Notes: generated by a model from the letters alone, not told the origin. 64,000 nucleotides of DNA from G965250275 sp965250275 (GCA_965250275.1 OZ252297.1:1178001-1242000), one strand, 5' to 3'. Positions 16,437 to 28,413 are shown, numbered from the stretch's first letter. Translations and numbers: made by a program.

Positions 16437-17534
16437 ATGAACAAAGACTCAAACAGGTTTGACGTGTCGCCCGACTCCAAAACCATGAAGGCCGTGGTGA
16501 CACTGGGCAATGGCGGCTATGACATGCTCAGCTATCGCGACGTGCCAATTCCCCAAGTCGGTGAGGGCGAGGTGCTGATCAGGGTCAGCGCGGCAGGTGT
16601 GAACAACACCGAAATCAATACGCGGCTGGGCTGGTATTCCTCCACGGTGACGTCCGCGACCGAGGACACCGCTGATGTGCAAGCCAGCGATGGAGGGTGG
16701 AACGAAGAAACCCCGTTTCCGTTCATTCAGGGCACCGATTGCTGCGGCCGGATTGCAGAGGTTGGCCCGGGCGTTTCCCAAGGACGGGTTGGCGAACGGG
16801 TCATCGTGCGCGCCTGCATGCGGCCCAACGGTTACCAGACGATGGACAATATCTGGATGGCGTCAGACTTTGACGGGGCGTTCGCGGAGTATGTTGTAGT
16901 GCCGGCTGCAGAAGCGTTCACGGTCAACTGCGGCTGGAGCGATGCCGAACTTGCCACCATTCCCTGTGCTTATGCCACGGCTGAAAACATGGTGCATCGT
17001 GCCGATGTCCGTTCCGGGGACCGCGTGCTGGTGGCCGGCGCTTCTGGCGGAGTCGGCTCGGCGGTGTTGCAACTTGTAAAACGCCGAGGCGCACACGCCA
17101 TAGCGATCGCCGGCAAGAGCAAGCTGGACCAGGTCCGCGAGATCGGAGCGGACCGCGTGATCGAGCGCAAGCAGAATGTCGTCGAGGTGTTGGGCAAAGA
17201 GAGCGTCGACGTCGTGATCGACAACGTTGCCGGTCCTGGCTTCCCTGCGATGCTTGATGTTCTCAAGCGGGGCGGACGATTTGCGTCTTCAGGCGCAATA
17301 AGAGGACCGATTGTCGAGCTGGACATGCGGACATTTTATCTTAAGGACATTACGCTTTATGGGTGCACGGCGTGGGACGAGCCCGTTTTCCCTAATCTGA
17401 TCAGATACATCGAAAATGGAGAGATCCGGCCGCTGGTCGCCAAGACCTTTCCCCTGGAACAGATTGCAGAGGCGCAGCGTGAGTTCCTTGAGAAGGCCCA
17501 TGTCGGCAATTTCGTTCTGATGGTTTCCGCATAG
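16437..17534 (+). CDS. Zinc-independent MDR-family quinone oxidoreductase/alcohol dehydrogenase-like protein
   Basis: A 365-residue medium-chain dehydrogenase. The GroES-like N-domain shows AAGVNNTEINTRLGWYS and FIQGTDCCGRIAEVGPGV; the nucleotide-binding motif is VLVAGASGGVGSAVLQLVKR. The usual catalytic zinc ligands are not evident, pointing to the quinone-oxidoreductase branch. The start at 16437 has AAGGA upstream; 16485 (MKAVVTLG) is an alternative giving the family's usual N-terminus. It converges with the flavin oxidoreductase gene at 17583. Substrate unknown. Confidence 0.83.
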   Translation: MNKDSNRFDVSPDSKTMKAVVTLGNGGYDMLSYRDVPIPQVGEGEVLIRVSAAGVNNTEINTRLGWYSSTVTSATEDTADVQASDGGWNEETPFPFIQGTDCCGRIAEVGPGVSQGRVGERVIVRACMRPNGYQTMDNIWMASDFDGAFAEYVVVPAAEAFTVNCGWSDAELATIPCAYATAENMVHRADVRSGDRVLVAGASGGVGSAVLQLVKRRGAHAIAIAGKSKLDQVREIGADRVIERKQNVVEVLGKESVDVVIDNVAGPGFPAMLDVLKRGGRFASSGAIRGPIVELDMRTFYLKDITLYGCTAWDEPVFPNLIRYIENGEIRPLVAKTFPLEQIAEAQREFLEKAHVGNFVLMVSA

Positions 17535-17582
17535 ACTTGATCCGCGCAGATCGAATGTCAGGTTCAGCGCGATCATTCGCCC

Positions 17583-19544
17583 TCAAAGGCGGTCGCCGAT
17601 CCGCATCCCTTCGAGGACCGCTTCCTCGACCGTGCGGGCGGAGAGACAATCACCAATTGAGGTGACCTCTCCATCCCATTCGCTCAGATCGTCGGCCAGC
17701 TGCGTGTTGGACATATGGCCCAGAGACGTGACCAATGTGTCCATGCCCTCGAGCACAACAGGCTCGCCGCTGAGTGTATGCTGGAAATAGGCGGTGTCTT
17801 CGTCCGCACCGAACAAGCGGGTGTAGGGCATGATGTCCACGCCCAGCCTGTGAAGATCGCCCAGCCACTTGTCGCGTGCATATTGGGGAATGGTCTGGCC
17901 CGCGGTCATCCCGTTGACCGCCAGTCGGACATGGCACCCTTCGCTCGCCAGTTTTTCCGCCAGACCCAATCCGATCCAGTCGCATCGCCAATCTGCAATC
18001 ACGACCCGTGATCCGATGTTCGCCTTGCCCTCTAGCAGCTGCCACGCCGATACGACATGAGCCTGATCAGCGCCTTCGAAATCGGGAGCGAAGGGCTGTG
18101 CGCCGGTCGCCAGAACCACGCTGTCAGGGTCCAAAGCCTCGACACTGTCGCGCGACACGGTTGTGTTCAGAAGGATTTTGACGCCAGCCCGTTGTGCTTC
18201 GCGCGCCAGATTGGTGGTGACGCCGCCGAGCTCCGCGCGGCCCGGAAGGAGTTGCGCCAGATTGACCTGACCACCCAGAACGGCCGCCGCTTCGCACAGC
18301 GTGACTTCATGTCCGCGTTCCGCAGCAACAGCCGCCGCTTTCAGGCCGGCGGGCCCTCCACCGACAACAAGAACTCGTTTCGATTTGGTGGCGGGCTTAC
18401 GGGTCTTTGCTTCAAGCTCGCGTCCGGTTTCAGGGTGTTGAATACAGGAAATGGGTGTCCCGTTCAGCATATGGCCGATGCAGGCCTGATTGCAGGCCAC
18501 GCAGGCGCGAATGTCGTCCAGTTGCCCGTTTTCGGCTTTGCGCGGCATCTGGGGATCAGTGATCATTGCGCGCGTCATTCCACACATATCTGCCTGTCCG
18601 CTGGCCAGTATCTCTTCGGCAATCTGAGGCTGATTGATCCGCCCGGCGACAAAGACTGGGATGTCCAGAGTTGACTTGACCGCGGCGGCGAGGGGTGCGG
18701 TGTAGCCGGTGGACATCGCCATGGGAGGAACGATGTGGACCGACCCGGCCAGCCCGGCCGACGTCCCGGCCGTAACGTTCAGGTAATCGAGAACCCCATC
18801 CTCCGCGAGCGCCGTCGCGATGCTAAGGCACTCGATTTCGGTCAGACCATCATGGTCCTTTTCGTCCACCGACATGCGCATCCCAACGACCAGATCTGGT
18901 CCGGCTCCGCGCCGAACAGCTGCGAGAACCTCACTGGCAAAACGAATTCTGTTATGGAAACTGCCACCATATTGGTCGGTGCGAATGTTGACGCGTTCAT
19001 TGAAGAACTGGGCAATCAGATAGCCATGTGACGCCACCACTTCGACACCGTCCAGACCCGCCGCGCGAATACGCGCGGCAGCGGATTCAAAGCCCTCAAC
19101 AATCTCGTGGATGATGTCACTCGACATCGCGCGGGGCATGACGTGAAAACGCTCGTTCGGCACAGCAGAGGGCGCCAATGCAACGGCATGGGTCCCGTCT
19201 GCGGCGAGGGTCATCTCGCGGCCTGGGTGAGACAACTGGGCAAAGACCTTGCACCCGTGCGGGTGGCAGGCTTCACCGATACGTCGATACCCCGGGATAC
19301 AAGTATCCTCATAAGCGCGAATGGCTGGTCGACCGCTATCGCCAGACGGATGCGCACGCGCGGCCTCGAGAATGATCAACCCCGCGCCACCTTCGGCGCG
19401 TGCGGCATGATACGCCACCATGTCATCGCTTGGCGCGCCGTCTTTGAGCATGACGGTCATGTGCCCAGTCGAAAAAATACGGTTCTTGAGAACCGTGGGC
19501 CCGACAGCCAGACTGGAAAACAGAGTGGGGAATGCCTGCATCAC
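17583..19544 (-). CDS. Old-yellow-enzyme/iron-sulfur flavoprotein (2,4-dienoyl-CoA reductase / trimethylamine dehydrogenase class)
   Basis: A 653-residue two-part flavoprotein. Residues about 1-350 are an FMN TIM barrel of the old yellow enzyme type, with SHGYLIAQFFNERVNIRTDQ and YGGSFHNRIRFA. The cysteines in ACVACNQACI bind a [4Fe-4S] cluster with the later cysteine of PISCIQHP. From about residue 385, RVLVVGGGPAGLKAAAVAAE begins an FAD/NAD(P) domain. Relatives are FadH, trimethylamine and dimethylamine dehydrogenases and N-methylproline/stachydrine demethylases. Next to a demethylase-bearing gene set, a C-N demethylating dehydrogenase is a reasonable guess, but dienoyl or enoate reduction cannot be excluded. 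Confidence 0.85.
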   Translation of the reverse strand: MMQAFPTLFSSLAVGPTVLKNRIFSTGHMTVMLKDGAPSDDMVAYHAARAEGGAGLIILEAARAHPSGDSGRPAIRAYEDTCIPGYRRIGEACHPHGCKVFAQLSHPGREMTLAADGTHAVALAPSAVPNERFHVMPRAMSSDIIHEIVEGFESAAARIRAAGLDGVEVVASHGYLIAQFFNERVNIRTDQYGGSFHNRIRFASEVLAAVRRGAGPDLVVGMRMSVDEKDHDGLTEIECLSIATALAEDGVLDYLNVTAGTSAGLAGSVHIVPPMAMSTGYTAPLAAAVKSTLDIPVFVAGRINQPQIAEEILASGQADMCGMTRAMITDPQMPRKAENGQLDDIRACVACNQACIGHMLNGTPISCIQHPETGRELEAKTRKPATKSKRVLVVGGGPAGLKAAAVAAERGHEVTLCEAAAVLGGQVNLAQLLPGRAELGGVTTNLAREAQRAGVKILLNTTVSRDSVEALDPDSVVLATGAQPFAPDFEGADQAHVVSAWQLLEGKANIGSRVVIADWRCDWIGLGLAEKLASEGCHVRLAVNGMTAGQTIPQYARDKWLGDLHRLGVDIMPYTRLFGADEDTAYFQHTLSGEPVVLEGMDTLVTSLGHMSNTQLADDLSEWDGEVTSIGDCLSARTVEEAVLEGMRIGDRL

Positions 19545-19853
19545 TTAGACCTTACTCTAGCGCCGCCACCGGTTCTTGAAGAAACAGTGCTTGTTCTCGT
19601 CAGGTCTGAACAGGGCATCAATGACACGTGAACACAACTCATTATGAGATCGTTGGCGCTATTGCGTGCGGAAAGGTCTCTGATGTTGGGCGCAGTTCTG
19701 GCAGGAGGAGGGTCTGAGCAACTCGCGCCGGCAGAACTTGTTCGTTTGTACCTGATCACCGCCAAAACATAGCATTGACGTATGGCTTTGGCATAAAATT
19801 CGATTAGTGCGCATTTGTGAAGCTCGCTAGAAAGCCTCAACGACTTTGTTCAG
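19545..19853. other. Divergent intergenic region, 309 bp
   Basis: Shared upstream region of the old-yellow-enzyme gene (minus) and the four-gene plus-strand unit starting at 19854. Promoters must lie here; no palindrome or RNA element was recognised. A minus-strand open frame at 19541-19840 has no protein support. Confidence 0.4.
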
Positions 19854-21077
19854 GTGGTTGAGATCGCACACTCAGAGCAGAAATCTTCCCCTCGGCGGTC
19901 ACGCGTGTTTTCCACGGAGGACGCGCAGCGACGTGCGGCGCGCCGGCAGCCGCGCATTATTTTTGATTTCATCGAAGGCGCCGCCGGACGGGAAGTCGCC
20001 GTTGCCCGAAACAAAGCCCGCTTCGATGACATTATGCTGCAGCCTCGTGTCATGGCTGATATCGCTAGCCGCGACTTGTCCACTGACCTTTTGGGGCAGA
20101 AGTTCGACTTGCCCTTGGGCGTTGCCCCGATGGGCATGTGTGATCTGGCATGGCCGGGGGCTGATCGGGCATTGGCGCAGGCGTCACAGCACTTCAACAT
20201 ACCCGTCTGCCTGTCCTCGGCGGCGTCGTGTTCTATCGAAGAGATGGCGGGATGGGCCGGACAGAATGCGTGGTTTCAACTCTATGTCAGCCAGTCGGTC
20301 GAACTTGCGGAGCGCATGGTCGCGCGGGCGCAGGAGGCTGGTTACGACACTTTGATCTTGACGGTTGATGTGCCGCAGGTTTCCCGACGGTTGCGCGATC
20401 TTCGAAATGGGTTCCAAGTCCCCTTTCGGTTCGGGCCGCGTCAGTTGATGGACTTCGCTTTGCATCCGAACTGGTCGATTACAACGCTGCTGGCCGGGAT
20501 GCCCAAGGCCAAGAATTTCATCCAGAAAGACGGCTCGGACGGGTTTGATCGCGGCGCCAGCCGGGCTGGTGCGGATTGGGTGTTTCTGGAGAGGCTGCGC
20601 ACCCTTTGGCAGGGCAATTTGATCGTCAAAGGCGTGACCTCGACAGAAGACGCCATCCGTATTCGGGACCTTGGGGCTGATGCGATCTACGTCTCGACAC
20701 ATGGCGGCCGCCAACTCGACAGCGCGCCGGCGGCGATCGATCTGTTGCCACACATCCGTGAGGCTGTTGGCCCGGAGATGCCCCTTCTGTTCGACAGTGG
20801 CATCCGCAGCGGCGAAGATGTTGTCAAAGCTTTGGCGATGGGAGCTGATTTCGTGATGATTGGCCGTCCGGTCTTGTATGCGCTGGGCGCGGAAGGGCCC
20901 GTAGGTGTGCCAGCTCTCTTGGAGTGCTTTCGCGAGGACATCAGCACCACGTTGGCGCAACTGGGGCTGGCGGACATTGCTTCTGTGACCCGCGAGGCGC
21001 TCTACCAGCCGACACCTGACACTCACAAACCTCGAACCGTTGTTGCGATGCCTGATAAAGGCGCGCGCGCCCTTTGA
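19854..21077 (+). CDS. FMN-dependent 2-hydroxy-acid oxidase/dehydrogenase (LldD/glycolate-oxidase family)
   Basis: A 407-residue FMN TIM barrel. Active-site segments are present: APMGMCDLAWPGAD, WFQLYVSQS (Tyr), LTVDVP (Asp), IVKGVTSTEDA (Lys), STHGGRQLDSAPA (catalytic His and Arg) and LFDSGIRSGEDVVKALAMGAD. The family oxidises L-2-hydroxy acids to 2-keto acids, passing electrons to the respiratory chain or oxygen. The start is GTG. It is first in a tightly coupled unit followed by a ThDP enzyme, suggesting oxidation of a 2-hydroxy acid and then processing of the resulting 2-keto acid. The substrate is not assignable; lactate or mandelate are only family defaults. Confidence 0.9.
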   Translation: MVEIAHSEQKSSPRRSRVFSTEDAQRRAARRQPRIIFDFIEGAAGREVAVARNKARFDDIMLQPRVMADIASRDLSTDLLGQKFDLPLGVAPMGMCDLAWPGADRALAQASQHFNIPVCLSSAASCSIEEMAGWAGQNAWFQLYVSQSVELAERMVARAQEAGYDTLILTVDVPQVSRRLRDLRNGFQVPFRFGPRQLMDFALHPNWSITTLLAGMPKAKNFIQKDGSDGFDRGASRAGADWVFLERLRTLWQGNLIVKGVTSTEDAIRIRDLGADAIYVSTHGGRQLDSAPAAIDLLPHIREAVGPEMPLLFDSGIRSGEDVVKALAMGADFVMIGRPVLYALGAEGPVGVPALLECFREDISTTLAQLGLADIASVTREALYQPTPDTHKPRTVVAMPDKGARAL

Positions 21078-21097
21078 CTGAAGACATGGAGTCCGTC

Positions 21098-22828
21098 ATG
21101 AACATGCAACAGAAGATCCGCGGCGGGGCTTTGCTGGCGCGCGCCTTCAAGGCCAAGGGCATCGATCACGCCTTTACGCTGGCGGGAGGGTTCTGCAATC
21201 CGGCCCTGGAAGGCTTCATGGAATGCCAGATGCCGGTTATCAACTGCCCGCACGAGCAGATCGCGGGGCATCTGGCGGATGGCCACGCTCGGATCACACG
21301 AAAACCGACGCTGTGTCTGGTTGGACCCGAGGGGTTTGCCAACGCTGTGCCAGCGATGCTGGAAGCATGGGGCGAGCGCAGTCCCGTGATTTTCGTGACG
21401 GGGTCGTCGACGCTGAAGCGACAGGGGGCAGGGGGGTTCAAAGAAATAGATGATGTGGCAATCGCCGCGCCGCTGACCAAGTATTCGGAACAGATCGTTG
21501 ATGGCCATCGGATTGGCGAGTTTGTCGACCGGGCGTGGCGGGCGGCAACGACGGGCTATCCGGGCCCGGTGCACTTGTCGTTGCCTGTGGACATCATGTT
21601 CTCGTCATTCGACGAGGATGCAGGGCAGGACGAACGTCCGTTTGATATGTCTGCGCCGCCTCTTCCGCGCGCCTGGCCGGAGCCGTCGGCGCTGGATCGT
21701 GTGCTGAAAGTGGTGCGCAATGCCGAGCGCCCATTGATCATCGCAGGCCATGGCGTCTGGTGGTCGAAAGCCGAAGACTTGCTCGATGCAGCGGGAACAA
21801 AGCTGCGTATGCCGGTCTACAACGTACCTTACCACACCAAGAATTTGGGTGAGCAATCAGAGTGCTACATCGGACTTGCGGATTTTCACCAATTCCATCC
21901 CTCCAAACCTGCAATTCATGAGGCTGATGTCGTCCTCATGGTAGGGTGCCGGCTGGACAATCAGATGAACTTCGGCAATCCGCCATTCATCCTTGAAGAC
22001 ACCACTCTGGTTTGCGTGAACGGCAGTCATGAGGAGCTGGAATACAATCATGGCGCCGATATCCAGCTGCTCTCCGATCCCGGAGCGTTTCTGGAAGCGT
22101 TGGCCGGACTGGATCGGTCATGGCCCGATTGGTTCGATCTGCAGCAACAGCGCCGTACGGATTGGGTGCAGGAATGGAGCGACCACCTCGATCAGGAGCG
22201 TGAAACCGACGCCGCTGAAAACCGCAAAATGCATCCGCTTCAGTTGGCGGTTGATGTGCAGGCGGAAATGGAGGATGGCGACTGGCTGGTCTTTGACGGT
22301 GGCAACACGCATTTCTGGAATGAAATCGGCACGAACATCGCCGCCAAACGCGGGCTGAAGCTGGGCGGCATCATGCATCCCGGTAACTACAGCCTGCTGG
22401 GGGTCGGGGTGTCCTTTGCGCTGTCGGCAAAGAACCTGAACTCGGACAAAACCGTGGTGCTGGTGTCTGGCGACGGAGCCTTTCTGTCCGGTGGATTGTC
22501 GGTCGAAGCCTGCTTTCAGGAAAACCTGCCCATCATCGTTGTGATCGACAACAATGGTGGTCTGGATTGCATCAGCCAGCAGCAGGAAATGCTGTTCGGA
22601 AATGGACAGCATTTCGCCACCGATTTTCGCGACATTCCGTTTCACGGCATGTTCGAAGGGTTGGGGGGATATGGCGAGTTGGTAACGCGGCGCGAAGACT
22701 TGTCCGGGGCGATCCGGCGGGCGATCGCGAGCGGCAAGACCGCCTGCATCAACGTCAAATGCCGCGGGGTGATCAGTCCGATCGTCGCGGCCACGGCCAA
22801 CAAGCGCGACAAGGCATCGATTGAGTGA
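21098..22828 (+). CDS. Thiamine-diphosphate-dependent enzyme (acetolactate synthase/2-keto-acid decarboxylase superfamily)
   Basis: A protein of about 576 residues with the three-domain ThDP architecture. The activating glutamate lies in NCPHEQIAGHLADGHAR, and the cofactor motif GDGAFLSGGLSVEACFQENL ends in IDNNGG (GDG to NN). The central domain starts near RPLIIAGHGVWWSKA. The start at 21098 is preceded by GGAG at 6 bp; an upstream TTG at 21074 would overlap the oxidase stop. Family members decarboxylate 2-keto acids or join them to aldehydes. Following a 2-hydroxy-acid oxidase, decarboxylation of its keto product is the simplest reading. It does not look like glyoxylate carboligase, which lacks the glutamate. 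Confidence 0.87.
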   Translation: MNMQQKIRGGALLARAFKAKGIDHAFTLAGGFCNPALEGFMECQMPVINCPHEQIAGHLADGHARITRKPTLCLVGPEGFANAVPAMLEAWGERSPVIFVTGSSTLKRQGAGGFKEIDDVAIAAPLTKYSEQIVDGHRIGEFVDRAWRAATTGYPGPVHLSLPVDIMFSSFDEDAGQDERPFDMSAPPLPRAWPEPSALDRVLKVVRNAERPLIIAGHGVWWSKAEDLLDAAGTKLRMPVYNVPYHTKNLGEQSECYIGLADFHQFHPSKPAIHEADVVLMVGCRLDNQMNFGNPPFILEDTTLVCVNGSHEELEYNHGADIQLLSDPGAFLEALAGLDRSWPDWFDLQQQRRTDWVQEWSDHLDQERETDAAENRKMHPLQLAVDVQAEMEDGDWLVFDGGNTHFWNEIGTNIAAKRGLKLGGIMHPGNYSLLGVGVSFALSAKNLNSDKTVVLVSGDGAFLSGGLSVEACFQENLPIIVVIDNNGGLDCISQQQEMLFGNGQHFATDFRDIPFHGMFEGLGGYGELVTRREDLSGAIRRAIASGKTACINVKCRGVISPIVAATANKRDKASIE

Positions 22829-23175
22829 TGGCGACTGTATCTTCTCACACGTTGAACGGTGTCGATGGGACACATGCCGGCGGCATCAAGGTCACTTTGC
22901 GCCGCCTGGGTAAGGATGAACCCCTGTTTGAAACCGCAATGGACGAGGGCGGCCGGCTTTCGGAAACCGTGGACCTGACCGGCGCAGAACCAGGTGCAAC
23001 TTATGAACTTGTCTTTGAGAACGGTGGCTATTGGTCGGCACGCGGGTTCCCGCAAGGAGAGGGGCGGATCATCTCGGAAATTGTGCTGCGGTTCACGATG
23101 CCAGACCCGGAGGGCAAGTATCACATGCCAATCATCCTGAGCCCCAACGGCTATTCAACCTGGGCCTCCAGTTAG
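22828..23175 (+). CDS. Transthyretin/5-hydroxyisourate hydrolase-like protein lacking the YRGS tail
   Basis: A 115-residue protein aligned with HIUase across its length. Counterparts of the catalytic residues are seen: His in SSHTLNG, Arg in DEGGRLSE and His in KYHMPIILSP. However, the C-terminal tetrapeptide YRGS that marks true HIUases is replaced: the chain ends YSTWASS. No other purine-degradation gene is nearby. The ATG at 22828 overlaps the ThDP stop by one base (TGATG), so it is translated with the oxidase/ThDP/demethylase set and may hydrolyse an intermediate of that pathway rather than hydroxyisourate. Confidence 0.78.
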   Translation: MATVSSHTLNGVDGTHAGGIKVTLRRLGKDEPLFETAMDEGGRLSETVDLTGAEPGATYELVFENGGYWSARGFPQGEGRIISEIVLRFTMPDPEGKYHMPIILSPNGYSTWASS

Positions 23176-23191
23176 GAACGGAAAGCTGACC

Positions 23192-24304
23192 ATGGCGGAC
23201 GGTCTGAACATGTCGCGGCGGATACGTCGAACTCCTTATACGGACAGCGTCGAGCAGGCCGGCGTGCGGGGGTTCTCGGTGGTGAACCATATGCTGCTGC
23301 CAAAAGCTTTTCAGCGCACCGTTGAAGAGGACTACTGGCACCTGCGCGAACATGTGCAGATATGGGATGTGTCCTGCCAGCGTCAGGTGCAAATTCAGGG
23401 CCCCGACGCCGCGCGGCTGGTGCAGTGGATGACGCCGCGCTCGATCAGTTCCGCTCGGGTGGGAGAATGCCTTTATGTCCCCATCGTCGATCACACCGGT
23501 GGTTTGATCAACGACCCGGTTCTCCTGAAGCTGGCAGATGACCGGTTCTGGCTGTCCATCGCAGACAGCGATGTGCTGCTCTATGCAATGGGTCTGGCGC
23601 TCGGCATAGGGCTGGATGTCGAGATCGATGAACCGGATGTGTCCCCATTGGCTGTACAAGGACCCAAGGCCGATGATGTGCTGGCCGAACTGTTTGGGGA
23701 CGCCATTCGGGACTTGAAGTTCTTCAAGTTTGGGATGTTTGAGTTTCAGGGGACCCAGCAACTGATCGCGCGCTCCGGGTACTCGCGGCAAGGTGGTTTT
23801 GAGATCTACCTCAATGACAGCGCGTTGGGTCACGATCTTTGGGACGCGGTGTGGGATGCGGGCCAACCATTTAGAATCGCGCCTGGCTGCCCCAATCTGA
23901 TTGATCGGATAGAAGGCGGTCTGTTCTCGTATGGCAACGAAATGACACGCGAAAACAACCCTTTGGAAATCGGGCTAGAGAAGTTTTGCACGCTCGACGG
24001 TTCGATCGACTGTGTGGGAGTGCTGGCGCTACGGAAGATTGCGTCCAATGGAGTTTCGCGCAAGATTCGAGGCGTGAGGTTTGACGGCAGCCCGGTCCCG
24101 GCTTGCACGAAACCGTGGCCCGTACTCAGCAATGGACAGCAGGTGGGTCAGATCACGTCAGGCATCTGGTCGCCCCGCCTGAAGGCCAATATAGGAATTT
24201 CCCTCATTGATCGTGGTGCCTGGGACGTGGGCCAGACGGTAGAGATCATCACACCTGACAACATGCCAAGAAGCGGGCGCGTGACAGCGTTCCCGATCGC
24301 ATAG
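23192..24304 (+). CDS. DmdA-like GcvT-family demethylase (DMSP demethylase or paralogue)
   Basis: A 370-residue GcvT-fold protein. Segments RRTPYTDSVEQAGVRGF, VVNHMLLPKAF, HLREHVQIWDVSCQRQV, SPLAVQGPKADD, SGYSRQGGFEIYL and GGLFSYGNEMTRENNPLE closely resemble roseobacter DmdA, which moves a methyl group from dimethylsulfoniopropionate to tetrahydrofolate. The length (about 365 in DmdA) agrees. The context differs from what I know for dmdA: it closes a unit with a 2-hydroxy-acid oxidase, ThDP enzyme and HIUase-like protein, so it may be a paralogue acting on another sulfonium or amine methyl donor. The family call is strong; the exact substrate is open. Confidence 0.8.
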   Translation: MADGLNMSRRIRRTPYTDSVEQAGVRGFSVVNHMLLPKAFQRTVEEDYWHLREHVQIWDVSCQRQVQIQGPDAARLVQWMTPRSISSARVGECLYVPIVDHTGGLINDPVLLKLADDRFWLSIADSDVLLYAMGLALGIGLDVEIDEPDVSPLAVQGPKADDVLAELFGDAIRDLKFFKFGMFEFQGTQQLIARSGYSRQGGFEIYLNDSALGHDLWDAVWDAGQPFRIAPGCPNLIDRIEGGLFSYGNEMTRENNPLEIGLEKFCTLDGSIDCVGVLALRKIASNGVSRKIRGVRFDGSPVPACTKPWPVLSNGQQVGQITSGIWSPRLKANIGISLIDRGAWDVGQTVEIITPDNMPRSGRVTAFPIA

Positions 24305-24328
24305 CACCAACTTGGGGCGGCACGGTGC

Positions 24329-24753
24329 CTAGAGCCGCACCACCAGCACGGACACCGATGCATAGCGCACGATCCGCGCCGCATTGGGGCCCATGATCCG
24401 GTCCCGCAGCTCCGGTTTGTGTGCCCCGACGACGACAAGATCGGCGTTGCATTCGCCAATCGCTTCGATGACCTTTTCATAAACGCTGCCAACTTCGACG
24501 ATGCATTGGATCTGCCCATGCCCCGGCAGCACTTCGTCGGCCATCTTGTGCAGCGCTTTCAGCGCGGCCTCGGCGGCTTCGTGCAGCGTGCCTTCCTTGA
24601 AAAACGATCCAACCCAAGAGGACCCATAATCCGGCAAAACGCAGACAAGGCTGAGTGATGCGCCGTCAAGTTCCGCCACCCGGCCTGCTTCGGCCAGTAT
24701 CGCGCGTGCATCTGCATCGTGGGTCAGATCAACGGCACAAAGAACATGTTTGT

Positions 24754-24757
<4 letters not shown>
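24329..24757 (-). CDS. Universal stress protein (UspA family)
   Basis: A 142-residue UspA-fold protein. It opens with MNKHVLCAVDLTHDADA and has the nucleotide-binding signature VVGAHKPELRDRIMGPNAAR followed by SVLVV. The start at 24757 overlaps the TRAP permease stop by 4 bp (ATGA). A UspA protein coupled to a TRAP transporter recalls TeaD with the ectoine transporter TeaABC, where it modulates transport. A similar regulatory role is likely here but unproven. Confidence 0.9.
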
Positions 24758-27354
<2,597 letters not shown>

Positions 27355-27419
27355 GAATGTCCCCGTTCGAAATTTTTTGGGTTGCCGGCGACCAATGGCC
27401 GCCGACAACCTGTTTTCTG

Positions 27420-27438
27420 GGCGGGCTCAAAACCCGCC
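27420..27438 (-). terminator. Intercistronic hairpin between TAXI binding protein and TRAP permease genes
   Basis: GGCGGG and CCCGCC form a 6-bp stem with a 7-nt loop just past the restored stop (27446) of the binding-protein gene. The position suits differential expression of binding protein over permease. Confidence 0.5.
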
Positions 27439-27445
27439 GGCGGCC

Positions 27446-28413
27446 TTACATCCAGCCGCGCTCTTTGTAGTACTTCTCGGCACCCGGATGCAGCGGAGCG
27501 CTGAGCCCATCCTTGATCATCTGCTCTTCCGTCAGATTGCCGAAGGCGGGGTGCAGTTTTTTGAAATCGTCGAAGTTGTCGAAGATCGCTTTGACGAGGA
27601 CATACACCACTTCGTCCGGGTATTGGCGTCCGTCACAAAGGTCGCTTTGGGACCCCAGGACTGAACGTCATCCGCGTTGCCTGGATACATCCCGCCAGGG
27701 ATCGTGGCTGCCGCATATGCGGAGTTCTCGGCCAGCACCTTGTCCGTGTTGGAAGAGGTCAGATCGAGGATCTTGATCTCGCAGGTCGAGGTCGCTTCCA
27801 TCGACGATCCGTTTGGCAGGCCTGCGGCCCAGATGGCGCCGTCGATCTTGCCGTCGCACAGAGCAGCGGATTGCTCGGAAGACTTCAACTCTGCAGCTAG
27901 ACCCAGATCATCCGGTCCGATGTCGTTGGCTGCCATGAGGGCGTCTGCCAGCACGCGCGTGCCCGATCCGGGGTTGCCGATATTGATGCTCTTGCCGGCC
28001 ATGTCAGCCACGGAGTTGATGCCGGAATCGGCGCGAACCATCACGTGCAGCGGCTCGGGGTGTACCGAGAAGACCGCGCGCAGGTCGCCATAGGGCTCGT
28101 CACCGTCAAAGGCGCGGATGGCTTCCATCGCGGCCGATTGCACGTCGGACTGTACAACGCCGAAATCCAGTTCACCCTCGCGAATAGTGCGAGTGTTGTA
28201 GACCGATCCACCCGTAGATTCGACCGAGCAACGCACACCGTGATCCTTACGGTCCTTGTTCACCAGACGGCAGATTGCGCCGCCTGTGGGGTAGTAGACA
28301 CCTGTCACGCCGCCGGTGCCAATCGTAATGAAGGTTTGCTGCGCCGTGGCAGCCCCGCCCGCGACCAGCGTGGCTGCGACCACGGCCCCGGTAAGTTTTA
28401 ATCTTGAAAACAT
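27446..28413 (-). pseudogene. TAXI-family TRAP solute-binding protein, C-terminus frameshifted
   Basis: The product begins MFSRLKLTGAVVAATL with a Sec signal peptide, then TFITIGTGGVTGVYYPTGGA, the TAXI-family hallmark. The frame is good to about codon 265. At 27618-27620 it then runs into an unrelated serine-rich tail ending at 27532. Adding one G to the GGG at 27618-27620 restores a continuous family-like C-terminus (PDEVVYVLVKAIFDNF, then KKLHPAF and HPGAEKYYKERGWM) ending at 27446, for a normal 322 residues. The start at 28413 has GGGAG upstream. Either a true recent frameshift or a sequencing error in a homopolymer. Confidence 0.85.

Noticed and set aside
20184..21026. 280-codon minus-strand frame
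   Set aside because: Antisense to the 2-hydroxy-acid oxidase gene, which has all its active-site motifs.
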